A DNA stretch of 64,000 nucleotides from Pseudomonas viridiflava (GTDB lineage: Bacteria > Pseudomonadota > Gammaproteobacteria > Pseudomonadales > Pseudomonadaceae), in contig NZ_UUIS01000027.1 of NCBI RefSeq assembly GCF_900589395.1, forward strand, positions 379,002-443,001. Direction: 5' to 3'. The notes under the pieces are model-generated. The model saw only the letters and a program-made list of their open reading frames with translations. It searched no databases and had not been told where the DNA came from. This document shows, piece after piece, positions 47,722 to 56,822 of the stretch (its first letter is position 1; every line of letters starts with the position of its first letter). A program made the translations under genes and the position numbers.

Positions 47722-48204
47722 ATGAGCCAAGACCTGCTGAGCATTCCCTGTACGACCCTGAGCGGTGAGCGCAAGACCTTCGGTGAGCTGGCCGGCAAGG
47801 TCACGCTGGTGGTCAACACCGCCAGTCAGTGTGGCTTCACCCCGCAATACAAGGGTCTGGAGCAGCTCTGGCAGCGTTATCGCGAGCGTGGCCTGGTGGT
47901 GCTGGGCTTTCCGTGCAACCAGTTTGGCCACCAGGAGCCCGGCAGCGCCAAGGAAATCGGCCAGTTCTGCGAGCTTAACTTCGGCGTCAGTTTTCCTCTG
48001 TTGGGCAAGGTCGAGGTCAATGGCGGTACGGCGCATCCGTTGTTCGTCGCGCTCAAGCAGCGTGCGCCCGGCCTGCTGGGCAGCCAGCGCATCAAATGGA
48101 ATTTCACCAAGTTCCTGATCGGCCCCGATGGTCAGGTCCGGCGCTTCTCGCCACTGGCCAAGCCGCAGGCGCTCGAAGCGCGAATCGAAGCCTTGTTGGG
48201 CTGA
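47722..48204 (+). CDS. Glutathione peroxidase family protein
   Basis: A 160-residue thiol peroxidase of the GPx family. The catalytic Cys37 is in VNTASQCGFTPQY; the GFPCNQFGHQEPG motif and the KWNFTKFLI motif (catalytic Trp and Asn) are intact. Bacterial members often use thioredoxin. GAACGACC spaces it from msrB; the two form an oxidative-damage repair pair next to a biofilm-switch kinase. Confidence 0.93.
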   Translation: MSQDLLSIPCTTLSGERKTFGELAGKVTLVVNTASQCGFTPQYKGLEQLWQRYRERGLVVLGFPCNQFGHQEPGSAKEIGQFCELNFGVSFPLLGKVEVNGGTAHPLFVALKQRAPGLLGSQRIKWNFTKFLIGPDGQVRRFSPLAKPQALEARIEALLG

Positions 48205-48224
48205 CTGGCGGCAGGGCGCAGGCT

Positions 48225-50597
48225 TCACCGGGCGATGGGCGGCAGCCCGGTGTAGGACTCACTGGCCGGCACCCACTGGTCCAGCAGGCCCTGCAGCTCG
48301 GCGCGGCGAAACGGTTTGGCCAGGTAGTCGTCCATTCCGGCCTCGCGGCAGCGCTCTCGTTCTTCGGGCATGGCATTGGCCGTCAGGGCGATGATCGGCA
48401 GGTTAGGCCAGCGCCCGCTGCGCCGGATCAGCCGGCTGGCTTCGTAACCATTCATCACCGGCATGTTGCAGTCCATCAACACCAGGTCGAAGTGCCCGTG
48501 CTCCAGCGCTTCAAGCGCCTCGACGCCATGCGCGCTGATGATCACTTCGCAGCCCAGTCTGTCGAGCATGCCCTTGGCCACCATCTGGTTGACCGGGTTG
48601 TCCTCCACCAGCAGCACACGCGCCTTGCAGGGGTGGGCGCTTTCGCGTGGCAGGTCTTCGCGCTCGGGTGTCTCATGGCGCAGCGCGCGCCGCAGGATCT
48701 GATACAGCGTGTTGCGTGCCAGCGGCCTGGCCAGTTGCTGCAACGGGGCCAGGGCGCTGACTTGTTCGGCTGCAATGAAGTTGCCATAGGCGGTCACCAG
48801 CAGGATCGGCACCGAAGTGCAGCGGCGAATATCGAACAGGCATTCGGGACTGTCGGTGATCAGCAGGTCCGGTTGCACCTGGGCCTGGGCGAAAGAGCCG
48901 GCCTCGTCGATGCCGCGGCGCTCCAGTGCGACGCCCCAGCCGGGCAGGTGAGTGCCCAGCAGTTCGACCAGGCCGCTGCCGGCGGTGCTGATGATCATGA
49001 CCCGGCCGCTCAGGCGGGCATGGGGCACGGCCCCGTGATGCTCCGGCAAGGGCAGTTCGGCGCTGAAGCGGCTGCCGAACCCGGGCTGCGATTCGATCTC
49101 CAGCCGGCCGTTCATGGCCTCGCACAGGTTGTGGGTCAGCGCCAGGCCCAGCCCGGTGCCGCCGAATTGCCGGGTGATTGCGGTCTCGGCCTGGGTGAAG
49201 GGCTGGATAATCCTGGCCTGCGCCTCGCGGGCAATGCCGATTCCGGTGTCGCGCACCTCGATCCGGACGGTGTGGGTCAGGCTGCCGCTTTCCAGGTAAT
49301 GGCTCAGGCGCACATCCACCCGGCCGAACCGGGTGAACTTCAAGGCGTTGGACAGCAGGTTGCTGACGATCTGCCGCACCCGGGTCGGGTCGCCCAGAAC
49401 CGAAGCGGGAAAGTCCGGCGCGATCAGGCAGGTGAGCTCGACGCTGGGGGCGGTGTTCTGCGAGAGCAGGATGGCGGTGTCTTCGGCCAGCGAGCACAAA
49501 TCGAACGGGATGCGCTCGAACTCCAGGTGCCCGGCATTGAACTTGGACATGTCGAGAATATCGTTGAGCAGCTCCACCAGGACCTTGCCCGAATCATGGG
49601 CGATCATCAGTTGCTGGCGCTGCTCGGGACCCATCGGGCCGTCCAGCGACAGCGCCAGCATGCCCAGCAGGCCATTGAGCGGAGTACGGATTTCATGGCT
49701 CATGTGCGCCAGGAAGGCCGAGCGCGCCTGGGCCATGTCCACGGCGGTGCTGCGCGCCTGTTGCAGCTCTTCGTTGGACTGGCTCAGGCGCAGGTTGCTG
49801 GCCTTGAGTTCGTTGGTGCGCGAGGCAACGATGCTTTCCAGTTCATCCAGGTGGCGGGTCAGCCGGTCTTCGGCTTCGCGACGCTGGGCAAACTCGCTGG
49901 CCACCGCTTCGATCTGGCGATTGACGGTTTCGACCAGCACGCCGATTTCGTCGTGCCGGTGACCGGGCGGACATTCCAGCGTGCGCTGCTCGTGTCGGCG
50001 CAGGTCATGGCGCGAGAGGGCGCCGATCAGCTCGACCAGCGGCTTGGTCAGCGTCATGTAGAACAGCACGCAGAGAATGGCCGCCAGCGCCAGGCTGCGC
50101 ACGAAGCCGTTGAGCAGGGTGATCTCGGCGCGTTGCAAAAACGGGCTGCCGAAAGCAAAGGTGTCGACCGTCAGGCGCAGGGTGCCGATCGGCTCGTTGG
50201 GCATGTTGTCCAGGCTCAGGGCCTGCTCGAACTGGCGACTTTCGCCAAACAGGTGGTCACTGAGCATCCGCAGGCGGCCCGTGCTCATGGGACGGTCAAC
50301 GCTGGCCAGGACAATATTATTGTTGTCGGTCAGCCGGGCACTGACCACCGCCGATGAATGCAGCAGGCCCAGGGTCAGCTCCTGGGCCAGTTCGGCGTCC
50401 AGGTTGTAGGCGATACGCGAGGCCGGGTTGTGGCTGATTTCCAGCAGTGAGCGAATTTCACGATCGATGGACGCATCTTCGCTGGCATAATCGAGTCCGA
50501 TCTGTAACAGACTGAGCAAGATCCCGATCACAAAGCCGATCACGACGGTCAGGCGTGCCTGCTTGAACGACAACCTGTTGGTGAAGGCTATATCCAT
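48225..50597 (-). CDS. sagS: Hybrid sensor histidine kinase, SagS-like
   Basis: A 790-residue membrane kinase. Two hydrophobic helices (about 16-34 and 165-183) flank a periplasmic HmsP-type sensor. Next are a HAMP-like linker, HisKA (FLAHMSHEIRTPLNG, His301), HATPase (NALKF, DTGIGI, GTGLGLAL), a degenerate receiver-like segment and a C-terminal receiver (VLLVEDNPVNQ, LVLMDCNMPVMNG, phospho-Asp about 717). The neighbourhood (GPx, msrB, alaA, htpX) is that of P. aeruginosa SagS, which governs the motile-sessile switch and antibiotic tolerance. ATG 50597 is chosen; the open frame runs further but that part overlaps the next gene. Confidence 0.88.
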   Translation of the reverse strand: MDIAFTNRLSFKQARLTVVIGFVIGILLSLLQIGLDYASEDASIDREIRSLLEISHNPASRIAYNLDAELAQELTLGLLHSSAVVSARLTDNNNIVLASVDRPMSTGRLRMLSDHLFGESRQFEQALSLDNMPNEPIGTLRLTVDTFAFGSPFLQRAEITLLNGFVRSLALAAILCVLFYMTLTKPLVELIGALSRHDLRRHEQRTLECPPGHRHDEIGVLVETVNRQIEAVASEFAQRREAEDRLTRHLDELESIVASRTNELKASNLRLSQSNEELQQARSTAVDMAQARSAFLAHMSHEIRTPLNGLLGMLALSLDGPMGPEQRQQLMIAHDSGKVLVELLNDILDMSKFNAGHLEFERIPFDLCSLAEDTAILLSQNTAPSVELTCLIAPDFPASVLGDPTRVRQIVSNLLSNALKFTRFGRVDVRLSHYLESGSLTHTVRIEVRDTGIGIAREAQARIIQPFTQAETAITRQFGGTGLGLALTHNLCEAMNGRLEIESQPGFGSRFSAELPLPEHHGAVPHARLSGRVMIISTAGSGLVELLGTHLPGWGVALERRGIDEAGSFAQAQVQPDLLITDSPECLFDIRRCTSVPILLVTAYGNFIAAEQVSALAPLQQLARPLARNTLYQILRRALRHETPEREDLPRESAHPCKARVLLVEDNPVNQMVAKGMLDRLGCEVIISAHGVEALEALEHGHFDLVLMDCNMPVMNGYEASRLIRRSGRWPNLPIIALTANAMPEERERCREAGMDDYLAKPFRRAELQGLLDQWVPASESYTGLPPIAR

Positions 50598-50678
50598 AGG
50601 TACTGCTGCCTGCTGTCCGGCTTTGTAGCATAGCTGATCGCCGCCTCGGTCAAATCGGTCAATAGATAAGGAGATACA

Positions 50679-51569
50679 GTGGATTCCCGCCTCAATGCTT
50701 TTCTTGAACGCGCCGAGTCGGTGCTCGCACGCCTGGAGCCCTTGCTTCCGGCGCCGCGCCAGGCCATCGACTGGTCGCACAGCCTGGCCGCGCGCTGGGT
50801 GCGCGAAGGCCGCAGCGGTTACCTGCTGCCGCTTGAGGTCAGCCTGGACATGCGGTTGTCCGACCTGATCGGCGTCGACCTGCAACGTGATCAACTGGCC
50901 CGCAACACCCGCCAGTTCATCGATGGCCTGCCTGCCAACCATGCCTTGCTCTGGGGGTCGCGCGGCACCGGCAAGTCGTCGCTCGTGCGGGCCTTGCTGG
51001 CCGAGTATGCCCAGGCAGGCCTGCGCCTGATCGAAGTCGAGCGTGACCATCTGGGCGATCTGCCGCGCCTGGTCGAGCAATTGCAGGGGTTGCCGCAGCG
51101 CTTTGTGCTGTTTTGCGACGACCTGTCGTTCGAGTCGGGGGAGGGCGATTACCGCGTGCTCAAGAGCGTGCTCGACGGTTCGCTGGAGCAGGCGCCGGAC
51201 AATGTGCTGTTGTACGCCACCTCCAACCGCCGGCACCTGGTACCGGAAAAGGAAAGCGACAACCTCAATTGGCAACGTGTCGACGGTGAGCTGCACCCCA
51301 GCGAAGCGGTGGAAGACAAGATCGCCCTGTCGGACCGCTTCGGTTTGTGGCTGTCGTTCTACCCCTTCACCCAGACGCATTTCCTGGACGTGGTCGAGCA
51401 CTGGATCGGGCAACTGGCGGCCCAGGCCGGCCTCGACTGGCAGCGTGACGAGGCGCTGGACATCCTTGCCGTGCGCTGGGCGACCGGGCGCGGCAACCGC
51501 AATGGTCGCTGCGCCTATCAGTTCGCCCGCTACTGGGTGGGCCTGCAATTATTGGAGCAACGCACATGA
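50679..51569 (+). CDS. AAA ATPase of the DUF815 family
   Basis: A 296-residue ATPase with Walker A WGSRGTGKSSLVRAL (about residue 95), Walker B VLFCDDLSFE and sensor-1-like VLLYATSNRRHL. The family has no agreed function. GTG 50679 has TAAGGAG upstream. Its stop overlaps the next ATG by four bases (ATGA), so it is coupled to the methionine sulfoxide reductase gene. Divergent from sagS. Confidence 0.87.
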   Translation: MDSRLNAFLERAESVLARLEPLLPAPRQAIDWSHSLAARWVREGRSGYLLPLEVSLDMRLSDLIGVDLQRDQLARNTRQFIDGLPANHALLWGSRGTGKSSLVRALLAEYAQAGLRLIEVERDHLGDLPRLVEQLQGLPQRFVLFCDDLSFESGEGDYRVLKSVLDGSLEQAPDNVLLYATSNRRHLVPEKESDNLNWQRVDGELHPSEAVEDKIALSDRFGLWLSFYPFTQTHFLDVVEHWIGQLAAQAGLDWQRDEALDILAVRWATGRGNRNGRCAYQFARYWVGLQLLEQRT

Positions 51570-52048
51570 TCGACCTGAGCGAATCGGGCCGCGGCCTGCA
51601 AGGCTATGACCTGTTGGCGGCCCAGTTACAGTCGCTGCTTGCCGACGAACGTGACTTCATCGCCAATGCGGCGCAGTTTTCCGCTTTTCTCTATAGCCAG
51701 CTCGATGACCTCAACTGGGCCGGCTTTTACCTGAATCGTAATCAGGAGCTGGTATTGGGGCCGTTCCAGGGGCAGATCGCCTGCGTGCGCATTCCGTTTG
51801 GCCGTGGGGTGTGCGGCGCCGCTGCGCAAAGCCTGCAGACGCAGCGGGTCGAAGACGTGCATGCCTTCGCCGGGCATATTGCCTGCGACAGCGCATCGAA
51901 CAGCGAGTTGGTGGTGCCGTTGATCAAGGAAGGGCGTCTGATTGGAGTGCTGGACCTGGACAGTCCCAGCCTGGGACGCTTCAGCGAGCAGGATCAGTAC
52001 GGCATCGAGCAACTGGCGGCGATCTTCTTGCAGGCCAGCGACTGCTAG
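51566..52048 (+). CDS. Free methionine-(R)-sulfoxide reductase (GAF domain)
   Basis: A 160-residue GAF-domain enzyme. The three family cysteines are present with the spacing of the E. coli fRMsr (Cys73 in IACVRI, Cys83 in RGVCGAAA, Cys107 in HIACDSASNSE). This supports reduction of free methionine-R-sulfoxide rather than a signalling role. It is translationally coupled to the DUF815 gene. Confidence 0.92.
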   Translation: MIDLSESGRGLQGYDLLAAQLQSLLADERDFIANAAQFSAFLYSQLDDLNWAGFYLNRNQELVLGPFQGQIACVRIPFGRGVCGAAAQSLQTQRVEDVHAFAGHIACDSASNSELVVPLIKEGRLIGVLDLDSPSLGRFSEQDQYGIEQLAAIFLQASDC

Positions 52049-52093
52049 GGCCTGTTGCGGTGCGCAGGCGGGACCTGCGCACCGCGGCAGTCA

Positions 52094-52864
52094 TCAGTCG
52101 TAGATGACCTTCTTCTTCCATTCGGTCTGTTCGGCGTCGGCCTTCAAGCCTTCGGTCAGGGCGTTCTCGTCGTTTTCGGTCGGCGCGGTGTTGGTCAGCA
52201 CAATCGAGTTGACGCGTGCCAATTGCTTTTCCATGGCCGCCAGCTGGTTCTGATAGGTCACAGGGTCTGGCTGGTTGCGCAGGTAATTCACACCGCGCTC
52301 GAACGCCAGGCGCGCCTGGCCGGGTTGCTCCTGGTTCATCGCCTCCTGGCCGAGCGTGTTGAAGAACTCGATGTGCAGCAGGACCAGAATGTGGCGAATC
52401 TCACGGATCCAGTGCTTGGCCTCGCTGGTGAGCAGAAATCCGTCATGGGCGGCACGGGTGACCTGGGCATGCAAGGCCTCAAGCAGAAAGCGCACGTCCT
52501 TGGCCGCGGCTTCGGTCTGGATGGCAGCCACCGGGTTGGTGATCGGAATCGCTTCGCCTTTGCCAATCAGCTCTTCAAGCTCGCCGACCCGGGCCTTGAG
52601 CTGGGGATTGGTCTTTTCCACGGTCAGCATGCGCTGCACCACATTGAGTTCCAGGCGCGTCAGCAACAGCTTGAGCGCCGGGGTCATCAATTGCCCGGGG
52701 AATGTTTCATTGATTTCCGAGCAACGACGCAAGCGGTCGCTGAGTTCGACTTTATGACGCGCTTTGTCCAGCTTCTTGTTCTCAGCCACATGGTTCAGGT
52801 AACCGATTGCTATAAGCAGTGCGATACCGACCAGTATGAGCACCGTGATCATGAGTGGTGTCAC
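52094..52864 (-). CDS. Conserved membrane-anchored coiled-coil protein of unknown function
   Basis: A 256-residue protein with one N-terminal transmembrane helix (about residues 5-22, MITVLILVGIALLIAIGYL) and a long helical cytoplasmic part with a likely coiled coil (about 25-60) and TPR-like C-terminal half. GTG 52864 is chosen because AGAGG lies eight bases upstream; an ATG at 52852 is also possible. No function can be inferred. The start and stop are not overlapping any neighbour. Confidence 0.72.
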   Translation of the reverse strand: MTPLMITVLILVGIALLIAIGYLNHVAENKKLDKARHKVELSDRLRRCSEINETFPGQLMTPALKLLLTRLELNVVQRMLTVEKTNPQLKARVGELEELIGKGEAIPITNPVAAIQTEAAAKDVRFLLEALHAQVTRAAHDGFLLTSEAKHWIREIRHILVLLHIEFFNTLGQEAMNQEQPGQARLAFERGVNYLRNQPDPVTYQNQLAAMEKQLARVNSIVLTNTAPTENDENALTEGLKADAEQTEWKKKVIYD

Positions 52865-53048
52865 TGTGCAGACCTCTTTTCTTAGTCCAGGTAATTGATG
52901 GCGAGTGTAGTGGCTAAGCACTATCGCGCCTAGATGTTGTTATCCGCTTGTGCGCTTAAATCTTGATGCTGGCACTGACGCGAGGCGACCTGCGGTTGAC
53001 CTTCAATCATCACGAAGTAATTGATTTAAATAAATTTTAACAAGGGGG

Positions 53049-53077
53049 TTGACGATCTTCCGATCCATCCATAGAAT
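53049..53077 (+). promoter_or_regulatory. Promoter of the tRNA operon
   Basis: TTGACG (53049-53054), a 17-base spacer and TAGAAT (53072-53077), followed by a GC-rich discriminator (GCGCGCC) as in stringently controlled stable-RNA promoters. Confidence 0.8.
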
Positions 53078-53137
53078 GCGCGCCACTTGCAGCGTAAAGC
53101 ACACCGCGAAGCGCAGCAAGGAGTGAAGTTGTAGCGT

Positions 53138-53213
53138 GTCCCCTTCGTCTAGTGGCCTAGGACACCGCCCTTTCACGGCGGTAACAGGGGTTCGAGTCCC
53201 CTAGGGGACGCCA
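53138..53213 (+). tRNA. tRNA-Glu (TTC)
   Basis: 76 bases including the encoded CCA. The acceptor stem GTCCCCT pairs with AGGGGAC, the T loop is TTCGAGT, and the anticodon loop reads CTTTCAC (TTC). Confidence 0.97.
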
Positions 53214-53218
53214 TATAA

Positions 53219-53294
<76 letters not shown>

Positions 53295-53331
53295 AATCTG
53301 GCCTTGAAGCTTTATAAGCTTCAGGTAAAAG

Positions 53332-53364
53332 AAATGCCCTGACTTGTTCAGGGCATTTTCTTTT
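53332..53364 (+). terminator. Hairpin terminator between the two tRNA-Gly genes
   Basis: Perfect 11-base stem AAATGCCCTGA / TCAGGGCATTT with a five-base loop, then TTTTCTTTTG. A second smaller hairpin follows (53365-53389), and GAAGCTT / AAGCTTC precedes it. Confidence 0.7.
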
Positions 53365-53425
53365 GAATGAATCGTTTATTGATTCATTCAATGCAGCAAC
53401 CGGTTCTGAACAGGATCGGCACTTA

Positions 53426-53501
<76 letters not shown>

Positions 53502-53539
53502 TATTCGCAGTTGAATGATTCAATCGTCAGTTGCACAAG

Positions 53540-53567
53540 AAAGGGCCCTCCAGGGGGCCCTTTTTTT
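53540..53567 (+). terminator. Terminator after the tRNA cluster
   Basis: Nine-base stem AAAGGGCCC / GGGCCCTTT with a six-base loop and a run of T; it could also end the converging IclR gene. Confidence 0.85.
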
Positions 53568-53599
53568 ATGTGGCCTGAACGGCGCCTGCCTGCGGGCTT

Positions 53600-54385
53600 T
53601 CAACGATGGCCATGCCAGCCCAACTGGCTGGAAATCTGCTGCGTCGCCGCCATCAGTTGCTTGACGTAGTCCTGCTTGAGTTCCTCGCGAAAGCGAAAGC
53701 ACGGGAAGGACACGCTCAGGCCGCCGATCACATGGCCAAAGCGATCGCGGATCGGCGCGGCCAGGCAGCGCATGTTGTCCTCGAATTCTTCATGGTCTTC
53801 GGCGTAGCCCAGGTCACGCACCGTCTCCAGTTCCTCCAGGTATGCCTCGATGCTGGTCAGGGTGTTGTCCGTGCGCCGCTCGAAGCTTTCTTCTTGCAAG
53901 TGGGCCAGCAGCTCGGGTTGCTCCAGCCAGGCCATCAGCACCTTGCCGATACCGGTGCAGTACAGCGGCGCCCGGCGCCCAATGCGCGAATACATGCGCA
54001 GGTTGTACTTGGAATCGATCTTGTGCACGTAGACGATGCTGCCCTCGTCAAGAATGCCCAGGTGCACCGTCTCGCTGGTCAATTCATTGATGCGTCGCAT
54101 CCCCGGTTCCGCTTCGCGAACGATGTCCAGGTGGGGCAGGGCCTGGGCGCCCAGTTCAAACAGCCGCACGCTCAGCCGATAGCGGTCCTCGGCGTCCTGT
54201 ACCACATAGCCACGGGCCTTGAGCGACTGCAGGAAGCGGTAGACGGTGCTTTTGGACATATCCAGTTTTTGTGCGATCTCCGATACGCCGCTTTCTTCGG
54301 GATGCTCGGCCAGCGCCTCAAGCACGGCCATCGTGCGGCCGACGGCAGAGACCAGTTCATTGTTCTGGAGAGTGCTGTTGTCCAT
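53600..54385 (-). CDS. IclR-family regulator of the hexonate operon (KdgR-like)
   Basis: A 261-residue IclR regulator. A winged helix-turn-helix (about 20-75, SGVSEIAQKLDMSKSTVYRFLQSL) precedes an effector domain (about 90-255) with RMYSRIGRRAPLYCTGIGKV. It is divergent from a KDG kinase operon and the spacer contains two near-identical 18-mers (54433-54450 and 54496-54513) resembling the GAAAC/GTTTC KdgR sites. I infer that it represses both directions and responds to KDG or a related acid. Confidence 0.88.
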   Translation of the reverse strand: MDNSTLQNNELVSAVGRTMAVLEALAEHPEESGVSEIAQKLDMSKSTVYRFLQSLKARGYVVQDAEDRYRLSVRLFELGAQALPHLDIVREAEPGMRRINELTSETVHLGILDEGSIVYVHKIDSKYNLRMYSRIGRRAPLYCTGIGKVLMAWLEQPELLAHLQEESFERRTDNTLTSIEAYLEELETVRDLGYAEDHEEFEDNMRCLAAPIRDRFGHVIGGLSVSFPCFRFREELKQDYVKQLMAATQQISSQLGWHGHR

Positions 54386-54432
54386 GAAGGCTCCAACGGA
54401 AACGAAAACCAGAGGATATACGCTGGCGCATC

Positions 54433-54450
54433 AAAACGCTGTTTCATTTT
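54433..54450. promoter_or_regulatory. Operator-like 18-mer, site 1
   Basis: AAAACGCTGTTTCATTTT. Its reverse complement, AAAATGAAACAGCGTTTT, differs from site 2 at two bases. It lies just before the -35 element TTGACG (54453-54458). Confidence 0.75.
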
Positions 54451-54452
54451 TC

Positions 54453-54480
54453 TTGACGGTGCGCGAAATCCGATTAAACT
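54453..54480 (+). promoter_or_regulatory. Promoter of the KDG kinase operon
   Basis: TTGACG, a 16-base spacer and TAAACT. It is flanked by the two operator-like sites. Confidence 0.6.
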
Positions 54481-54495
54481 CGGCCTCACAAGCTT

Positions 54496-54513
54496 AAAAT
54501 GAAACGCCGTTTT
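54496..54513. promoter_or_regulatory. Operator-like 18-mer, site 2
   Basis: AAAATGAAACGCCGTTTT, the inverted near-copy of site 1, placed over the expected transcription start region of the kinase operon. Confidence 0.75.
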
Positions 54514-54536
54514 AAAAATAACAAAGGCGCGCAGTG

Positions 54537-55538
54537 ATGAGAGTAACCACAGGGCGATGCCCGCAAAACGCTTCATCTCGCCCGCTCAAAGTGGCGCTGG
54601 TCGGCGAGTGCATGATTGAAATGCGTGGCGATCCAGCCTCGGGGTTCAGCCAGACCTTTGGCGGCGACACGCTCAATACCGCGGTCTACCTGTCCCGGTT
54701 GAGTCCGGCCAGCCATATCGTCACCGACTACATCACCGCTGTGGGTACCGACAGCTTCAGCGATGCCATGCGCCAGCTGTGGCGCGACGAAGGCGTTGGC
54801 GACGGGCATGTACGGATCATCGACGGCGCCCAGCCGGGGCTGTACTTCATCCAGACCGACGCCCAGGGCGAGCGCCGCTTCCTGTACTGGCGTGGCGAGG
54901 CCGCCGCCCGGCAGACGTTCGACGGCCCGCAAGCCGACGCCTTGCTCCAGGCCCTGGCCGATTACGACTACCTCTACCTGAGCGGCATCAGCCTGGCGAT
55001 TCTCACCGCCACCGGCCGTGAATGCCTGCTGCAGGCCCTGCGCCGAGCCCGCGCCTCGGGCACGCGCATCGTCTTCGACAACAATTACCGTCCCCACCTG
55101 TGGCCCGATGCCGAGGCCGCGCGCCAGGCCTACGGCGACCTGCTGCGCCTGACCGATCTTGCGCTGATCACCTGGGAAGACGACGCCTTGCTGTTCGGCT
55201 ATGCCGATGCCGAGGCGCTGTTCGAGGCCTATGGCGCCTTTGGCGTGAGCGAAGTCGCGCTCAAACGCGGCGAGGCGGCCTGCCTGATCCAGTGCACGGA
55301 CGGGCGCTTCGAGGTGCCGGCCGAACAGGTGCGCCACATCGTCGATACCACGGCGGCTGGCGACTCGTTCAGCGCGGCCTACCTGGCGTGTCGCCTGCAG
55401 GGCGGTGATCCATCGCTGGCGGCGCGTTGGGGCCATCGCCTGGCCGCCCAGGTCGTGCAACACCGCGGTGCGCTGATCCCGCGCACGGCGATGCCCAGCC
55501 TGGCCCTGCCTTCTTTTTCTTCTGCCGTCGAGGCCTGA
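54537..55538 (+). CDS. kdgK: 2-dehydro-3-deoxygluconokinase (PfkB family)
   Basis: A 333-residue ribokinase-family enzyme phosphorylating KDG to KDPG for cleavage by the Entner-Doudoroff aldolase. It has the N-terminal GECMIEMRG and GGDTLNTAVYLSRL of KDG kinases and the C-terminal anion hole and catalytic Asp in DTTAAGDSFSAAYLA. First gene of the operon, starting just after the second operator site. ATG 54537 or GTG 54534 are both possible. The following dehydratase gene begins seven bases after its stop. Confidence 0.92.
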   Translation: MRVTTGRCPQNASSRPLKVALVGECMIEMRGDPASGFSQTFGGDTLNTAVYLSRLSPASHIVTDYITAVGTDSFSDAMRQLWRDEGVGDGHVRIIDGAQPGLYFIQTDAQGERRFLYWRGEAAARQTFDGPQADALLQALADYDYLYLSGISLAILTATGRECLLQALRRARASGTRIVFDNNYRPHLWPDAEAARQAYGDLLRLTDLALITWEDDALLFGYADAEALFEAYGAFGVSEVALKRGEAACLIQCTDGRFEVPAEQVRHIVDTTAAGDSFSAAYLACRLQGGDPSLAARWGHRLAAQVVQHRGALIPRTAMPSLALPSFSSAVEA

Positions 55539-55544
55539 TCCCCC

Positions 55545-56756
55545 ATGAAAATCATCGAAGCCCGCGTCATCGTCACCTGCCCGGGTCGCAACATGATCAC
55601 CCTGAAGATCGTCACCGACTCAGGTCTCTACGGCATCGGCGACGCCACCTTGAATGGCCGCGAACTGGCCGTGGTCGCCTACCTTGAAGAGCATGTGCTG
55701 CCGGCGCTGATCGGCCGTGATGCCCAGCGCATCGAAGACATCTGGCAATACCTGTATCGCGGCGCCTACTGGCGTCGTGGCCCGGTGACCATGACCGCGA
55801 TTGCCGCCGTCGACATCGCCCTGTGGGACATCAAGGCCAAGGCCGCGCAGATGCCGCTGTACCAGTTGCTCGGTGGCAAGAGCCGCGAGCGCGTCATGGT
55901 CTACGGGCATGCCACCGGCAAGGACATCGAAGGCTGTCTGGACGAAGTGGCCCGCCATGTCGAGCAAGGCTATAAAGCGGTGCGCGTGCAATGCGGGATT
56001 CCCGGCATCGCCACCACCTATGGCGTGGCCAAGCGCAGCGGCGAACGGTACGAGCCGGCCGACAGCAACCTGCCTGCCGAGCACGTCTGGGACACCGCCA
56101 AGTACCTGAACCACGTGCCCAAGCTGTTTGCCGCCGTGCGCGAGCGCTTCGGCGATGACCTGCACATCCTGCACGACGTGCATCACCGCCTGACACCTAT
56201 CGAAGCGGGGCGCCTGGGCAAGGCGGTCGAGCCCTTCAACCTGTTCTGGCTCGAAGACTGCACCCCGGCCGAAAACCAGGAAGCCTTCCGCCTGATCCGC
56301 CAGCACACCACCACACCGCTGGCGGTGGGCGAGGTGTTCAACTCCATCCACGACTGCCGCGAACTGATCCAGGAGCAGTTGATCGACTACATCCGCGCCA
56401 CGCTGGTGCATGCCGGTGGCATCACCCATGTGCGGCGCATTGCTGATTTTGCCGCGCTCTACCAGGTGCGCACCGGCTTTCATGGCGCCACCGACCTGTC
56501 GCCGGTGTGCATGGGCGCGGCGCTGCATTTCGACACCTGGGTGCCCAACTTCGGCATCCAGGAGCACATGCCCCATGACGAGCGCATCGACGAAGTGTTC
56601 CCCCATGCCTATCGCTTCGAAGACGGCCACTTCACGCCCGGCGAAACGCCAGGGCATGGCGTCGACATCGACGAAGCGCTGGCGGCCAAGTACCCCTACA
56701 AACGCGCCAGCCTGCCGGTCAATCGCCTGGAAGACGGCACGCTCTGGCACTGGTAA
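55545..56756 (+). CDS. RspA/ManD-type D-mannonate dehydratase (enolase superfamily)
   Basis: A 403-residue enolase-superfamily acid-sugar dehydratase. It has the mandelate-racemase-type N-terminal cap, the metal-binding set in [18 protein letters not shown] and AVGEVFNS, and the HGATDLSPV and FGIQEHMPH motifs of the ManD subgroup (RspA). These act on D-mannonate or D-gluconate, some with low efficiency. It lies with an RspB-like dehydrogenase, as in rspAB pairs. A second, unrelated mannonate dehydratase (UxuA) is in the same operon, so D-mannonate may not be its real role. Confidence 0.9.
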   Translation: MKIIEARVIVTCPGRNMITLKIVTDSGLYGIGDATLNGRELAVVAYLEEHVLPALIGRDAQRIEDIWQYLYRGAYWRRGPVTMTAIAAVDIALWDIKAKAAQMPLYQLLGGKSRERVMVYGHATGKDIEGCLDEVARHVEQGYKAVRVQCGIPGIATTYGVAKRSGERYEPADSNLPAEHVWDTAKYLNHVPKLFAAVRERFGDDLHILHDVHHRLTPIEAGRLGKAVEPFNLFWLEDCTPAENQEAFRLIRQHTTTPLAVGEVFNSIHDCRELIQEQLIDYIRATLVHAGGITHVRRIADFAALYQVRTGFHGATDLSPVCMGAALHFDTWVPNFGIQEHMPHDERIDEVFPHAYRFEDGHFTPGETPGHGVDIDEALAAKYPYKRASLPVNRLEDGTLWHW

Positions 56757-56822
56757 GCGCCGTCGCACCGATCAATAACGACAAACAGCACAGGGCGCCA
56801 GCCGCCCTGTCAGGAGTGAGCG

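Noticed and set aside
48096..50357. A 753-codon plus-strand frame opposite sagS
   Set aside because: It is the complement of clear kinase domains and has no domain of its own.
50598..51548. N-terminal extension of the SagS-like kinase to 1107 codons
   Set aside because: The extra part overlaps the whole DUF815 gene on the other strand and does not resemble SagS. The start at 50597 gives the normal length of about 790.
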